The notes: generated by a model from the sequence alone, not told the origin. A stretch of DNA of 64,000 nt from Oceanimonas baumannii (GCF_002245495.1 NZ_NQJF01000013.1:1-64000), one strand, 5' to 3'; counted from the stretch's first letter, positions 1-9,254 are shown. A program made the numbers and translations.

Positions 1-47
1 GCCTGCCGCCAGCGTTCAATCTGAGCCATGATCAAACTCTTCAATTA
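1..47 (-). rRNA. rrs: 16S rRNA gene, 5' end only
   Basis: Read on the minus strand, the first bases are the conserved start of bacterial 16S rRNA (AATTGAAGAGTTTGATCATG, then GGCTCAG and AACGCTGGCGG). The mature 5' end lies near position 47 by comparison with E. coli. The rest of the gene continues beyond the left edge. Leader and promoters follow immediately to the right, so this is the start of an rRNA operon transcribed leftwards, away from the origin at 20.7 kb. Confidence 0.97.
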
Positions 48-170
48 AAGATTTGATGCTCAATGAATATCTGAATTGCTGCTATTTCTAGTGCACTTCA
101 CAAATCATTGAAAAACAATATTTTTTGTTTCTCAATCGACTGCGAGTGCCCACACAGTTTGCTTGATAAA

Positions 171-183
171 TTGTTAAAGAGCG
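171..183 (-). promoter_or_regulatory. rrn leader boxA antitermination site
   Basis: The minus strand reads GCTCTTTAACAA, the boxA core of gammaproteobacterial rRNA leaders, about 125 bases upstream of the 16S start. It is followed by a conserved leader stretch ending in GTGGGCACTCGCAG. In E. coli this site recruits the Nus factors that make rRNA transcription resistant to termination. Positions 48-240 are leader RNA and hold no gene. Confidence 0.85.
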
Positions 184-211
184 TGACCGCTTTCGCTGGT
201 CAGGGCTGCGT

Positions 212-239
212 ATTCTACGCAACTCTTGGTGTTCGTCAA
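212..239 (-). promoter_or_regulatory. rrn promoter P2
   Basis: The minus strand shows TTGACG (234-239), a 16-base spacer and TAGAAT (212-217). The pair lies about 105 bases downstream of a second promoter, the usual P1/P2 tandem arrangement of gammaproteobacterial rRNA operons. Confidence 0.8.
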
Positions 240-316
240 GCGTTGATTTTAACTTTGTTTTGTTCGCTTTCAACGTTTGTGACCGTTGGCGTGTTGCCCC
301 GTGTCAGTGGATGCGC

Positions 317-344
317 ATTATAGGGAGCCGCGGATTTTGCGCAA
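317..344 (-). promoter_or_regulatory. rrn promoter P1 with GC-rich discriminator
   Basis: The minus strand shows TTGCGC (339-344), a 16-base spacer and a perfect TATAAT (317-322), followed at once by GCGC. A GC-rich discriminator after the -10 is typical of stringently controlled rRNA P1 promoters. The AT-rich DNA just upstream (345-380) could act as an UP element, which is inference. Confidence 0.85.
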
Positions 345-410
345 GGGCTTTTTTGACAAAAACATGACTTTCAGTCCCGACAGCTCAAACCTTAAACAAA
401 GCGGTGTTTT

Positions 411-1727
411 TTACTGCTTTTTCTCTTCTTCAACCAGCTCTGAATGCCCCAAACGGGTCACCAGCAACTGATCTATCTTGTAGCTGTCGATATCTACCAC
501 CTCAAACTTATAGCCCGCATGCAGCACAAAATCGGTACGCTTGGGGATCTTGCGCAACATGTACATCATGAAGCCGGCGATGGTTTCGTAGTTTTCGTCA
601 TCGGGGAAGCTGTCAATATCGAGTACCCGCATCACATCTTCAAGTGGTGTAAGCCCCTCCACCAGCCAGGAACTGGCATCCCGGGACACAATCTGCTCCT
701 CCTGAGACTGCACCAATTCCCCCATCACGATGCTCATTACATCCTTAAGAGTAATAATGCCCACCACCAACGCGTATTCGTTCATGATGATGGCGAAATC
801 TTCTCCCGCCGTTTTGAAGTGCTCCAGCACCTCATACATGGACAGCGTATCGGGAATGATCAACGGATTGCGCAGTATGCCTTCCTTTTGCAGTGAGATC
901 GGCTGCTGGTGCAGCACCTGCATCAAGATGTCACGAGAGTCCACATAACCTAATACCTTGTCCAGACTGTCTTCACACACCAGAAACTTGGCATGGGGAT
1001 GCTCAGCAATTTTGCTTTTGATGTCTTCCTGATCCTCATGAAGAGTGAAATAGATAAGGCTCTCCCGGGTGGTCATGGCCGACGTCACAGTTCGCGACTC
1101 CATTTCAAATACGTTTTCAATCAGGTGATGCTCCTGCTCCTGCAGCACCCCGGCCTGGGCCCCCGCATCCATCATGGCAATAATATCTTCGGGAGTGATT
1201 TCGTCCTGACGCATGGTAGGCACACTAAACAGCCGGAACAGCACATTGGCCAGACCGTTGAACAACCAGACCAAGGGCCGGAATAAGAGGATCATAAAGC
1301 TCATGGGGCGCACCACCGCCACCGCAATTTTCTCGGGTGCGATCATCGCCAGCCGTTTGGGTATTAAGTCCGCAAACAAAATGAACAGCGATGTCACCAT
1401 AAAGAAAGAACCGAAGAAAGCAGCCTTGTCTATCCAGGCACCTTCAAAAAACAGGCTGAACAGGCCTTTGGTGAAAGGAGTGAAGGCCGACTCCCCGATA
1501 ATACCGCCCAGAATGGCCACGGCGTTGAGCCCTATCTGTACTATGGTGAAGAAGTTTCCCGGCTGCTCCTGCAATAACAGTACTTTTTCTGCATTGAGGT
1601 TACCGTCACTGGCCATCAGTCTCAGCTTCATCTTGCGGGCTGCCGCCAGGGCGATCTCGGAAACGGAAAAAAATGAGCTGATCGCTACCAGCAGCAGAAT
1701 AATCAACACTTGCTCAAAGGTTGTCAT
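411..1727 (-). CDS. ytfL: YtfL/PaeA-type CNNM and CBS domain inner membrane protein
   Basis: A 438-residue integral membrane protein that closely resembles E. coli YtfL as I recall it (shared stretches such as FTIVQIGLNAVAILGGI and the NETIAGFMM-like C-terminal motif). Domain order: a DUF21/CNNM membrane domain (about 1-190, several hydrophobic segments), a pair of CBS domains (about 205-330, including FAIIMNEYALVVGI) and a CorC_HlyC domain (about 345-425). Members are often labelled hemolysin-like, but E. coli YtfL has been linked to polyamine (cadaverine/putrescine) export under the name PaeA. The gene stands alone, reading towards the rRNA operon and divergent from luxP. The exact substrate here is inferred from homology only. 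Confidence 0.9.
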   Translation of the reverse strand: MTTFEQVLIILLLVAISSFFSVSEIALAAARKMKLRLMASDGNLNAEKVLLLQEQPGNFFTIVQIGLNAVAILGGIIGESAFTPFTKGLFSLFFEGAWIDKAAFFGSFFMVTSLFILFADLIPKRLAMIAPEKIAVAVVRPMSFMILLFRPLVWLFNGLANVLFRLFSVPTMRQDEITPEDIIAMMDAGAQAGVLQEQEHHLIENVFEMESRTVTSAMTTRESLIYFTLHEDQEDIKSKIAEHPHAKFLVCEDSLDKVLGYVDSRDILMQVLHQQPISLQKEGILRNPLIIPDTLSMYEVLEHFKTAGEDFAIIMNEYALVVGIITLKDVMSIVMGELVQSQEEQIVSRDASSWLVEGLTPLEDVMRVLDIDSFPDDENYETIAGFMMYMLRKIPKRTDFVLHAGYKFEVVDIDSYKIDQLLVTRLGHSELVEEEKKQ

Positions 1728-1845
1728 GGTTAGGTATTACCATCCAGGAGGTGTGTTCCACCAAATGAAGTCTGGCGGAAAGAATAAAACGCAGGAAATT
1801 TAACCCAATTCCATTTTTTTTGCCATGACCCGTGTGTATCCGTCT

Positions 1846-1875
1846 TTCAGACTGAGTTATAACTTTTGATATAAT
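1846..1875 (+). promoter_or_regulatory. Candidate promoter of the luxP operon
   Basis: A perfect TATAAT at 1870-1875 has a weak -35 (TTCAGA at 1846-1851) 18 bases upstream. It lies about 95 bases before the luxP start. The -10 is convincing and the -35 is not. Confidence 0.45.
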
Positions 1876-1967
1876 CAAGGCAACAGAAACAAATTCGAAC
1901 ATGTCATGGCTTCGGCCCTGAGTCCTCCGGGGCTTTGATCCATATGCTGTTGCAGGGGCTTTTATCC

Positions 1968-3071
1968 ATGCTGGTAACACGGCTTTTACTGACTGTCATA
2001 AGCTTTATGTTGTTTGCATCTTCCTGTGCTTTGGCAAACAGTGGGGATTACTGGACCTATCAGGAATATATGGAAGCCTTTCCTGAACAGCATCAGCTGA
2101 CCAAAAGCTTCGCCGAGCGGGTACGGCAGCCGGTCAAAAAGCAGGTAACCTCCACAAGCTCCCCCCTGCGCATTGCCATGCTGACTCCCGATGCCCAGGC
2201 ATCCGATTACTGGTGGCGAAACCGTATCAGCCTCACCCGCCGGTTGCAGGAAGCTGGGCTGACATTTTCCCTGACCAGTTATTCATTTCAGCCGGCAACA
2301 ACCATTCGTCAGCAAGAACAACTATTGGCCGACGCCTTAAGGGATGATCCCGATTACCTTATTTTTACGCTGAATGCTCTGCGCCACCGGGTGCTGGTTG
2401 AGAAAATTCTGGCCCGAGGCCACCCCAAGCTCATCCTGATGAACATTACCACCCCGCTGAAACACTGGGCCCATAATCAGCCCTTTTTTTATGTCGGGTT
2501 CGATCATCGTGAAGGCACCCAACGGCTCAAACAAGCTATTAATAAAATGACGGGGCCGACAGCCAACTATCTGATGCTTTATGGCACTCAGGGCTATGTC
2601 AGTGAAGTCAGAGGTGACGAATTTATTCAACTTAACGCCGACATGCCTGGATATGTGCTGAGTAATGCCTTTTATACCGATGTAAAGCGGGATAAAGCTC
2701 AGGAGGCTGTGTTACGGTCGCTGGCTGCTGATCCCAGCATTAACCTGATTTATGCCTGTACCACCGACATTGCTCTGGGTGCCGCCGACGCACTGAAGCA
2801 ACTGGGTAAAGAAAATGACATCGTCATCAACGGCTGGGGAGGTGGCAAGGCCGAACTTGACGCCATAGCCGACGGCAGGCTGGACGTTACAGTAATGCGT
2901 ATGAATGACGATAATGGCATTGCTATCGCAGAAGCCATTCGTCTGGATCAGGAAAACAAGACAGATCAAATCCCTCTTATATATAGTGGTGATTTTGCGA
3001 TTGTTGACGGCCAGACCCCGGCAACCAGACTGGAACAGCTTAAAGCCCATGCCTTCCGTTACTCACAATAA
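1968..3071 (+). CDS. luxP: LuxP-like periplasmic autoinducer-2 binding protein
   Basis: A 367-residue periplasmic sugar-binding-fold protein with a signal peptide (MLVTRLLLTVISFMLFASS, cleavage after CALA). Start chosen at 1968 because AGGGG sits 9 bases upstream; an in-frame TTG at 1935 has no better site. It aligns along its length with Vibrio LuxP as I remember it: YWTYQEYMEAFPEQ, SDYWWRN, NITTP, VGFDHREG, VRGDEF, YACTTDIALGA, NGWGGGKAELDAI and VMRMNDDNGIA. The residues that contact the AI-2 borate diester in V. harveyi LuxP (Gln and Ser of the QxSDYW motif, the Trp, Asn of NITTP, Arg of VRGD, Arg of VMRM) all have counterparts. The next gene encodes its expected membrane partner and overlaps its end by 23 bases. 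Ligand identity is inferred. Confidence 0.9.
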   Translation: MLVTRLLLTVISFMLFASSCALANSGDYWTYQEYMEAFPEQHQLTKSFAERVRQPVKKQVTSTSSPLRIAMLTPDAQASDYWWRNRISLTRRLQEAGLTFSLTSYSFQPATTIRQQEQLLADALRDDPDYLIFTLNALRHRVLVEKILARGHPKLILMNITTPLKHWAHNQPFFYVGFDHREGTQRLKQAINKMTGPTANYLMLYGTQGYVSEVRGDEFIQLNADMPGYVLSNAFYTDVKRDKAQEAVLRSLAADPSINLIYACTTDIALGAADALKQLGKENDIVINGWGGGKAELDAIADGRLDVTVMRMNDDNGIAIAEAIRLDQENKTDQIPLIYSGDFAIVDGQTPATRLEQLKAHAFRYSQ

Positions 3072-4815
3072 CAAACCGGCCCTTCCGCTGCTCAGACTGT
3101 TGCTACGCGTCTTGCTGCCAGCCTTTCTGCTGCTTGCTGCAGCACTTCTGGTACTGACCTACCGCAGTACCTCGAACATGGTAAATAACAGCATCCAGCA
3201 TCAATTGCGGGATGCCAATGACCGCCTGCAAATACTGATGGACAGCTATCTCAGTGGACTGGACGGGCTGCTTGCCGCCGCAGCTGAACAACCCACCTTG
3301 GCACTGGCGCTTTTATCTGACAATAAAGACATAGCCCAAGCCAGGTTGCAGGACACACTGAGCCACCGCAATGGTGAATATCTGGATTTTCTGATGCTGA
3401 GCCGGGAGAGTAAGCTCTGGATCAATATGAGCTCACCGCTTTACATTACCCGTCACCGCCTGCATAAACTGGTTACCTCCCCAGCCATCTATCATCAATG
3501 GATCAGCACAGAGCTGGATTCATCCCTGGATAAACTGATCACACTGACACAGCAATATCCGGTTATTTCCCCCGACTCCGGGCAGGTGATCGGCAGCCTG
3601 CTGGGTGGCGTGGTATTGAATGACAACCTGAGTTTATTGCGTAAGCTGGCTCAGGGAGCAGATAACCTGAGTGTGCAGCTGATACTGAACAATAAACCCG
3701 TTGGGCCGGCTTACCGCAACAACAATGACATCGCAACCGATGTCATCTCTGAGATATTGGCTGCACCACAGCCATATGGGCAGCTCAAAGGGCATTATTT
3801 CAGCCTGCAGCCCATTCTGATAAACGGTGAAACCAGTGAGCTGAAAGTGCTGCTGTTAACCGACAACACCATCGCGCAGCAACTTCAGCAAAACTATAGT
3901 CACCACACGCTGTTAGCACTTTTCCTGGTACTGCTTACCGCTTTGCTTTTATCTTTGTACACCCTGAAAATCATCTCTTCACCACTGGCCAACCTGACTC
4001 ACTTTGCCGAGCTTATCCGTAATGGCCAGCGGACCATATTTAAGCCTGACCGCATACAAGAGTTTAATTTTCTTGGGGACAGTCTGGAGCGAATGGTCTC
4101 AGCTCTGCAACAAAAAGAGCAACGCCTGGCCCACCTGTTTGATGCCGCCAACTCAGCTGCCATCATTATCGATAACAACGATAATATTCAGGCAGTAAAC
4201 AATGCAGCCATACAACTCTTCAAAAAAGAACCCGATCAACTGGTGGGAACGCCTTTTACACAGCACTTTATTCCGGAGCAACTGGCTCCCCTACTGCAAG
4301 CCATTCATCGCTCAAGAAAAGGTCATAAAGTTGATGGGGTTGAAGCCAGGCTGGGTTCTCTGCCACATCGCCCACGTTACCAGCTGTGGACACTGGCACC
4401 GGTTTTTACCAATAAAGTGGTCACTGCCGTGCAATTGCAGGGACAGGATATCAGTCGCTTAAAGCAGGTAGAGGAATCTTTACAGCTGAACAGCCTGGTA
4501 ATGGCCAACATGCTGGAAGCCGTCATGATCTTTGATCGCCAACGCCGCCTGGTATATGCCAATCCGGCTTATCACCACCTTACCGGCTATACCCTGGATG
4601 GCATGCTGGGCCAGCCCCCCGACAGGGCTCTGCCTCTGGAGCCCACAGAAGACCTGACCCCCTGGCAGTATGTTGATACTCAGGGCCACTGGCAGGGGGA
4701 CATCAACGGCAAGCTCAAACACGGGAACAATACCGCACTGCGCCTGTCAATTCGCAGCCTGAGTAATGATCATGGAGAAATCAGTCATTATGTGGCGGTA
4801 TTTTCAGAACGCTGA
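3049..4815 (+). CDS. LuxQ-like membrane sensor with two PAS domains and no output domain
   Basis: A 588-residue protein that starts inside luxP (ATG at 3049, same operon). Order seen: basic N-terminus, membrane helix (about 12-35), periplasmic domain (about 36-283), second helix (about 284-306), HAMP-like linker (about 307-358) and two PAS domains (about 360-475 and 480-588). The arrangement and the LuxP neighbour point to the LuxQ periplasmic-domain family, which reads the LuxP-AI-2 state. Vibrio LuxQ continues into histidine kinase and receiver domains; here the protein stops right after PAS2 (HYVAVFSER, stop), where related sensors continue as a DITERK-type linker into GGDEF or kinase domains. 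Only about 40 bases separate the stop from glmS, so no lost domain lies downstream. It is either a truncated sensor or one that signals through a partner encoded elsewhere. Confidence 0.8.
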   Translation: MPSVTHNNKPALPLLRLLLRVLLPAFLLLAAALLVLTYRSTSNMVNNSIQHQLRDANDRLQILMDSYLSGLDGLLAAAAEQPTLALALLSDNKDIAQARLQDTLSHRNGEYLDFLMLSRESKLWINMSSPLYITRHRLHKLVTSPAIYHQWISTELDSSLDKLITLTQQYPVISPDSGQVIGSLLGGVVLNDNLSLLRKLAQGADNLSVQLILNNKPVGPAYRNNNDIATDVISEILAAPQPYGQLKGHYFSLQPILINGETSELKVLLLTDNTIAQQLQQNYSHHTLLALFLVLLTALLLSLYTLKIISSPLANLTHFAELIRNGQRTIFKPDRIQEFNFLGDSLERMVSALQQKEQRLAHLFDAANSAAIIIDNNDNIQAVNNAAIQLFKKEPDQLVGTPFTQHFIPEQLAPLLQAIHRSRKGHKVDGVEARLGSLPHRPRYQLWTLAPVFTNKVVTAVQLQGQDISRLKQVEESLQLNSLVMANMLEAVMIFDRQRRLVYANPAYHHLTGYTLDGMLGQPPDRALPLEPTEDLTPWQYVDTQGHWQGDINGKLKHGNNTALRLSIRSLSNDHGEISHYVAVFSER

Positions 4816-4817
4816 AA

Positions 4818-4847
4818 GGCACCAACCGAAAAACATCGAGTGGTGCC
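4818..4847. terminator. Possible shared terminator between luxPQ-like genes and glmS
   Basis: GGCACCA (4818-4824) pairs with TGGTGCC (4841-4847), with an inner CGA/TCG pair around an AAAACA loop. It lies between two convergent genes. The U-tract is short on either strand (three T on the minus strand), so termination strength is uncertain. Confidence 0.45.
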
Positions 4848-4857
4848 CGAGTATGCC

Positions 4858-6687
4858 TTACTCGACAGTGACTGACTTGGCCAGGTTCCTGGGCTGATCC
4901 ACATCGGTGCCTTTTATCAGGGCCACGTAGTAAGACAACAGCTGCAGCGGTACCGTGTAGACGATGGGTGCGATCACTTCGTCCACGTGCTCCAGCGACA
5001 TTACCCGCATGGTGTTGTCACCCTTGAAGCCGGCCTGCTTGTCGGCGAACACATAGAGAATGCCGCCCCGGGCGCGTACTTCTTCCACGTTGGACTTCAG
5101 CTTTTCCAGCAGCTCATTGTTGGGCGCCACCACAATAATCGGCATGTCGGCATCGATCAGCGCCAGCGGACCATGCTTGAGCTCGCCGGCAGCATAGGCT
5201 TCGGCGTGAATGTAGGAAATTTCCTTGAGCTTGAGCGCCCCTTCCATGGCGATGGGGTACTGCTCGCCCCGGCCCAGGAACAGGCTGTGGTACTTGTCGG
5301 CAAACTCTTCCGCCAGCAGCTCGATATCCCCGGCCAGCGCCAGGGTATCGACGATGTGCGCCGGCAGTGCCCGCAGCGAACGCACCAGCTCAGCCTCGGT
5401 CTGTTCGGTCATGTTGCCCCGGCAACGGCCCACCGCCGCCACCAGCATCAGTAATGCTACCAGCTGGGTGGTAAAGGCTTTAGTGGAGGCCACACCGATC
5501 TCGGCACCGGCCCGGGTCATAAAGGCCAGATCCGATTCCCGCACCAGGGAAGAGCCGGGCACATTGCAGATGGTCAGGCTGCTCATGTAGCCGGACTCCT
5601 TGGCCAGCCGCAGCGCCGCCAGAGTATCGGCGGTCTCGCCGCTCTGGGACAAGGTGATCAGCAGGCTATTGGGGCGCACCACCGACTTGCGGTAGCGGAA
5701 CTCAGAGGCAATCTCGATATCGCAGGGCACGCCGGCCAGGGCCTCAAACCAGTAACGGGCCACCATGCCCGCATGGTAGGAAGTGCCGCAGGCAATCAGC
5801 TGAATGTGCTCGACCTTTTCAAAGATGTCGCGGGCGCCGTTACCGAAGGATTCGACTACCACACCCTGCTCGGCCAACCTGCCTTCCAGGGTGTCGGTGA
5901 TGGATTTGGGCTGCTCGTGAATTTCCTTCAGCATGTGGTGGCGGTATTCGCCCTTGTCACCGGCGTCGTGAGTCACGTCGGACTCCTGCTCGGCACGGAT
6001 TACCGGTTGGCCATCACGATCAAAGATATGGATTTCGCGACGGGTCACTTCGGCCACATCCCCTTCTTCCAGGAACAGGAAACGTCGAGTCACCGGCAGC
6101 AACGCCAATTGATCGGAGGCGATAAAGTTCTCGCCCAATCCCAAGCCAATCACCAGCGGCGAACCGGAGCGGGCCACCACCACACGAGAGTCATCGTTCA
6201 CGTCCATCAGCACAGTACCGTAGGCACCACGCAGTTCCTTGACCGTGGCCTGCAACGCCGCCAACAGACTGTCGGTATGCTGGCGATGCCAGTGCACCAG
6301 GTGGGCAATCACTTCAGTATCGGTGTCGGAAGCAAACTCATAGCCCTTGGCCTGGAGTGATTCACGCAGCTCCTCGTGGTTTTCAATAATGCCATTGTGT
6401 ACCACGGCAATGTTGCCGGACACATGCGGATGAGCATTACGCTCGGATGGCTCGCCATGGGTGGCCCAGCGGGTGTGGGCAATGCCTGTGCCGCCAGACA
6501 GCGGCTGCTGCTCCAGTGCTTCGGCCAGCGCCTGCACCTTGCCCAGCCGACGTACCCGACCCAGCTCGTTGCCGTCAATGATCGCAACCCCGGCGGAGTC
6601 ATAACCCCGGTATTCCAGACGGCGCAGGCCTTCTACCAGTATTTCCGCCACATCACGCTGGGCTACCGCCCCTACAATTCCACACAT
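4858..6687 (-). CDS. glmS: Glutamine-fructose-6-phosphate aminotransferase (isomerizing)
   Basis: A 609-residue enzyme, the same length as E. coli GlmS, that makes glucosamine-6-phosphate from fructose-6-phosphate and glutamine. This is the first committed step towards UDP-GlcNAc for peptidoglycan and LPS. The N-terminal glutaminase domain begins with the catalytic Cys2 (MCGIVGA) and carries [10 protein letters not shown] and NAHPH. Two SIS sugar-isomerase domains follow (about 290-430 and 460-600), with [10 protein letters not shown] and STKAFTTQ. The C-terminus [13 protein letters not shown] is the family signature. The gene is 14 bases downstream of a DeoR-type regulator gene and probably co-transcribed with it. 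glmU, the next pathway gene here, lies just upstream but behind its own terminator. Confidence 0.98.
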   Translation of the reverse strand: MCGIVGAVAQRDVAEILVEGLRRLEYRGYDSAGVAIIDGNELGRVRRLGKVQALAEALEQQPLSGGTGIAHTRWATHGEPSERNAHPHVSGNIAVVHNGIIENHEELRESLQAKGYEFASDTDTEVIAHLVHWHRQHTDSLLAALQATVKELRGAYGTVLMDVNDDSRVVVARSGSPLVIGLGLGENFIASDQLALLPVTRRFLFLEEGDVAEVTRREIHIFDRDGQPVIRAEQESDVTHDAGDKGEYRHHMLKEIHEQPKSITDTLEGRLAEQGVVVESFGNGARDIFEKVEHIQLIACGTSYHAGMVARYWFEALAGVPCDIEIASEFRYRKSVVRPNSLLITLSQSGETADTLAALRLAKESGYMSSLTICNVPGSSLVRESDLAFMTRAGAEIGVASTKAFTTQLVALLMLVAAVGRCRGNMTEQTEAELVRSLRALPAHIVDTLALAGDIELLAEEFADKYHSLFLGRGEQYPIAMEGALKLKEISYIHAEAYAAGELKHGPLALIDADMPIIVVAPNNELLEKLKSNVEEVRARGGILYVFADKQAGFKGDNTMRVMSLEHVDEVIAPIVYTVPLQLLSYYVALIKGTDVDQPRNLAKSVTVE

Positions 6688-6701
6688 GCTCTGAATCCTC
6701 T

Positions 6702-7469
6702 TTATTCAGGTGCAATCACCAACGTGATGCCCTTTTTCACTAACTGCTGTTGATCTGACTCGCTGATACCGTTATCGGTGACCAGGGTATGAATGCTGCT
6801 CCAGGGCAATTCCTGATTGGGTATTTTGCGGCCGAGCTTGTCCGACTCCACCATCACCACCACTTCCCGGGCAACCTCTGCCATTACTCGCGACAGTCCA
6901 GTGAGCTCGTTAAAGGTGGTAGTACCCCGCTCCAGATCGATGCCATCGGCACCGATAAACAGCTGATCGAAGTCATAAGAGCGCAACACCTGCTCCGCTA
7001 CCTGACCCTGAAACGATTCGGAAGAAGGATCCCAGGTGCCACCGGTCATCAGCAGGGTCGGCTCCGGATCCAGCTCACGCACCGCGTTGGCAATGGCCAG
7101 GGAATTGGTCATCACCACCAGACCATGCTTGTGGTCCAGCTCTCCCAGCAGGGCCGCCGTGGTGCTGCCGCTGTCGATGATGATGCGATTATGATCACGA
7201 ATGCGCGCCGCCGCCGCCCGGGCCAGTGCCTGCTTTCGTTTTGAAACCGGCTCGGCGGTGTTTTCCGCCACCATCTCGCTCGGTACCGGCACGGCACCAC
7301 CATAACGGCGCAGCAGCAGGCCATTTCTCTCAAGGGCAGTGAGATCCTTGCGAATAGTAACTTCCGAAGTATCAAACCGACGGGCCAGCTCGTCCACGGT
7401 CACTTCGCCTTGCTCATTGAGCAGGGAAACAATGGTATGACGGCGTTGTTGGGTATTACGTTTCGACAT
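6702..7469 (-). CDS. DeoR/GlpR-family transcriptional regulator next to glmS
   Basis: A 255-residue repressor-type protein. An N-terminal DeoR winged helix-turn-helix (about 6-60: [20 protein letters not shown], then [13 protein letters not shown]) precedes a DeoR sensor domain (about 75-240) with [12 protein letters not shown] and [15 protein letters not shown], the sugar-phosphate-binding fold of this family. A DeoR gene between glmU and glmS recurs in several gammaproteobacteria, which suggests control of amino-sugar synthesis, but the effector cannot be read from sequence. Two copies of GTCGAAAC, one overlapping its own start codon, may be an autoregulatory operator. Confidence 0.88.
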   Translation of the reverse strand: MSKRNTQQRRHTIVSLLNEQGEVTVDELARRFDTSEVTIRKDLTALERNGLLLRRYGGAVPVPSEMVAENTAEPVSKRKQALARAAAARIRDHNRIIIDSGSTTAALLGELDHKHGLVVMTNSLAIANAVRELDPEPTLLMTGGTWDPSSESFQGQVAEQVLRSYDFDQLFIGADGIDLERGTTTFNELTGLSRVMAEVAREVVVMVESDKLGRKIPNQELPWSSIHTLVTDNGISESDQQQLVKKGITLVIAPE

Positions 7470-7489
7470 TAAACGCTTAAGTTTCGACT
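7460..7489 (-). promoter_or_regulatory. Direct repeat at the DeoR-gene start, possible operator
   Basis: The minus strand carries GTCGAAAC twice (within 7481-7489 and 7460-7468), 21 bases apart, i.e. two helical turns. The second copy covers the ATG of the regulator gene. Spacing on one face of the helix at the start of a repressor gene suggests autoregulation; this is inference. Confidence 0.35.
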
Positions 7490-7499
7490 TGAAAGAAGA

Positions 7500-7529
7500 A
7501 TACTAGCAGATCAAAACAAAACCAATCAA
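7500..7529 (-). promoter_or_regulatory. Candidate promoter for the deoR-glmS unit
   Basis: TTGATT (7524-7529), an 18-base spacer and TAGTAT (7500-7505) on the minus strand, about 30 bases before the regulator start. It lies in AT-rich DNA between the repeat cluster and the gene. Confidence 0.5.
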
Positions 7530-7617
7530 CAAACTAAAAACCCCGTCACTCCGGCGCATGCCGAAGTCCATGGCGAGTTGCACCCTTGCTTGCAGAATGG
7601 ATTCCGGCTCAAAGGCC

Positions 7618-7645
7618 GAAATGACCAGAAATGACCAGAAATGAA
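7618..7645. repeat. Short tandem repeat, 10-base unit
   Basis: GAAATGACCA occurs twice in a row (7618-7637), followed by a partial third copy (GAAATGA). It starts within the end of one of the palindromic units and probably arose by slippage there. Confidence 0.7.
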
Positions 7646-7667
7646 TTCTGCTGACAAACATGAGCGC

Positions 7668-7697
7668 AAAAAAACGCGGCTGCATAAGCAGCCGCGT
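7668..7697 (-). terminator. Intrinsic terminator of glmU
   Basis: On the minus strand a perfect 10-bp stem (ACGCGGCTGC, loop TTAT) is followed by a run of T (7673-7668). It lies about 90 bases downstream of the glmU stop and separates glmU from the DeoR-glmS unit. Confidence 0.9.
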
Positions 7698-7785
7698 CAG
7701 TAATAGTCACTTCTGCGAAAGCGGAGGTCCATCACGTATACACTGGGCTCCCGCCTTCGCGGGAGTAACAACTAAACAGTATTGA

Positions 7786-9150
7786 TCAGGATTTTTTCTT
7801 CACCGGTCGCGGCCAGTTCTTGATATGGCGCTGGGCTACCCGGGTAATCACCAGCTCGGCCTCGGCCACGTCCTTGGTGACGGTGCTGCCCGCCCCCAGA
7901 GTGGCGTTCTTGCCGATGCGCACCGGGGCTACCAGCTGAGTGTCGGAGCCGACGAAAACGCCGTCTTCAATCACCGTCTGGAATTTGTTGGCGCCATCAT
8001 AGTTGCAGGTGATGGTGCCGGCGCCGATGTTGACCCCCTCGCCTATCTCGGCGTCGCCCAGATAGGTCAGGTGGCCGGCCTTGGAGCCCTTGCCCAGCCG
8101 GGCTTTTTTCATTTCCACGAAGTTGCCGACGTGGGCGTCTTCAGCCAGCACGGCACCGGGACGCAGGCGGGCAAAGGGACCGGCACTGCTGGCGCTGCCC
8201 AGCTCGGCATTCTCAACAATAGAGTAAGGTTTGATCTCGGCATCATCACCAATCATGCAATTTTTGAGAATGGCACCGGCACCGACTTTCACCCGGTTAC
8301 CCAGGCGCACATCCCCTTCAATAATCACGTTGACGTCGATCACCACTTCCTCGCCGGCGGTCAGAGTGCCGCGCAGATCAAAGCGGGCCGGATCCAGCAG
8401 GCTGACGCCTTCGCGCATCAGCCGTTCGGCCTGCATGCGCTGATAGGCCCGTTCCAGCCCGGCCAGCTGCACTCTATCATTAGCCCCTTCCACCTCGGCG
8501 GTGCTGGCCGGTTGCACAGTGGCAATGTCGCAGCCATCGCGGTGGGCCATTGCAAAAATGTCGGTGAGATAGTACTCACCCTGAGCATTGTCGTTATTGA
8601 GCTCGCCCAGCCAGGCCTTGAGCCGGCCGGCATCGGCCACCAGCACACCTGTATTTACCTCGTTGATCGCCAGCTGCTCCGGGCTCGCATCCTTTTGTTC
8701 AACAATACCGGTTACCTTGCCCTGTTCGCGCACAATGCGGCCATAGCCGGTGGGATTGGCAAGATTCACGGTCAGCAGGCCCACGCCACCGTCCGGCTGG
8801 GCGGTGATCAGCCGTTGCAAGGTGTCCGCCTGCAACAGTGGGGTATCTCCGTACAGCACCAGCACTTTGGCATCGTCAGCGATCGCGGGCAACGCCACCG
8901 CCACCGCATGGCCGGTGCCCAGCTGCTCGGCCTGATGGGCCCAATGAAGATCGGTGGCTTCAACGCGGGCTTTCAGCTGTTCGGCACCGTGACCGTAAAC
9001 CAGATGAATACCGTTGACCTGACAGGCCCGGGCGGCCTCGATCACATGGGACACCATGGGTTTGTTGGCCACCGGATGCAGCACCTTGGGAAGAGAAGAA
9101 CGCATGCGGGTGCCCTTGCCCGCCGCCAGAATCACTGCCTGTATGGTCAT
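7786..9150 (-). CDS. glmU: Bifunctional GlcN-1-P acetyltransferase / GlcNAc-1-P uridyltransferase
   Basis: A 454-residue enzyme that acetylates glucosamine-1-phosphate and then makes UDP-GlcNAc. Start set at ATG 9150 ([16 protein letters not shown]), which places the nucleotide-binding motif as in E. coli GlmU; a longer frame from 9189 adds 13 residues without family support. The uridyltransferase domain (about 1-230) has [16 protein letters not shown] and [13 protein letters not shown]. The C-terminal acetyltransferase (about 250-454) is a left-handed beta-helix of hexapeptide repeats with [27 protein letters not shown] and [16 protein letters not shown]. It sits in its usual place next to atpC, but terminators on both sides make it a separate unit. 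Confidence 0.97.
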   Translation of the reverse strand: MTIQAVILAAGKGTRMRSSLPKVLHPVANKPMVSHVIEAARACQVNGIHLVYGHGAEQLKARVEATDLHWAHQAEQLGTGHAVAVALPAIADDAKVLVLYGDTPLLQADTLQRLITAQPDGGVGLLTVNLANPTGYGRIVREQGKVTGIVEQKDASPEQLAINEVNTGVLVADAGRLKAWLGELNNDNAQGEYYLTDIFAMAHRDGCDIATVQPASTAEVEGANDRVQLAGLERAYQRMQAERLMREGVSLLDPARFDLRGTLTAGEEVVIDVNVIIEGDVRLGNRVKVGAGAILKNCMIGDDAEIKPYSIVENAELGSASSAGPFARLRPGAVLAEDAHVGNFVEMKKARLGKGSKAGHLTYLGDAEIGEGVNIGAGTITCNYDGANKFQTVIEDGVFVGSDTQLVAPVRIGKNATLGAGSTVTKDVAEAELVITRVAQRHIKNWPRPVKKKS

Positions 9151-9212
9151 GGAAATCAATGTCCCGTTTATCAATGAATGTATTTTCACTGCCGGTATTG
9201 TGATTTTTTTGC

Positions 9213-9242
9213 AAAAAAAAAGCGACCCTGAGGTCGCTTTTT
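9213..9242 (-). terminator. Terminator of the atp operon (works in both directions)
   Basis: GCGACC (9222-9227), loop CTGA, GGTCGC (9232-9237), flanked by A and T runs on both sides. On the minus strand it ends the atp operon 12 bases after the atpC stop. The nine-base T run is on that side. Confidence 0.92.
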
Positions 9243-9254
9243 CGAACGTTCGGC

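Larger units (their letters stand above)
7541..7770. repeat. Cluster of four palindromic REP-like units between glmU and the DeoR gene
   Basis: Four units related to TGG-AYY-CCCGCCTTCGCGGG-RTGAC lie here in both orientations: about 7542-7571 (minus), 7597-7626 (plus), 7706-7732 (minus) and 7743-7769 (plus). The first two use a CCGGC core and the last is the cleanest (CTCCCGCCTTCGCGGGAG). The same family recurs at 21.6-21.85 kb and 45.5-45.8 kb. Together with the glmU terminator and the promoter above, these units fill the 316-base gap; no gene is seen in it. Confidence 0.75.

Noticed and set aside
6688-6701. glmS ribozyme upstream of glmS
   Set aside because: Only 14 bases separate glmS from the preceding gene, too short for the ribozyme, which is known from Gram-positive bacteria.
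7825-9177. 450-residue open frame on the plus strand
   Set aside because: Antisense shadow of glmU with no recognisable motif.
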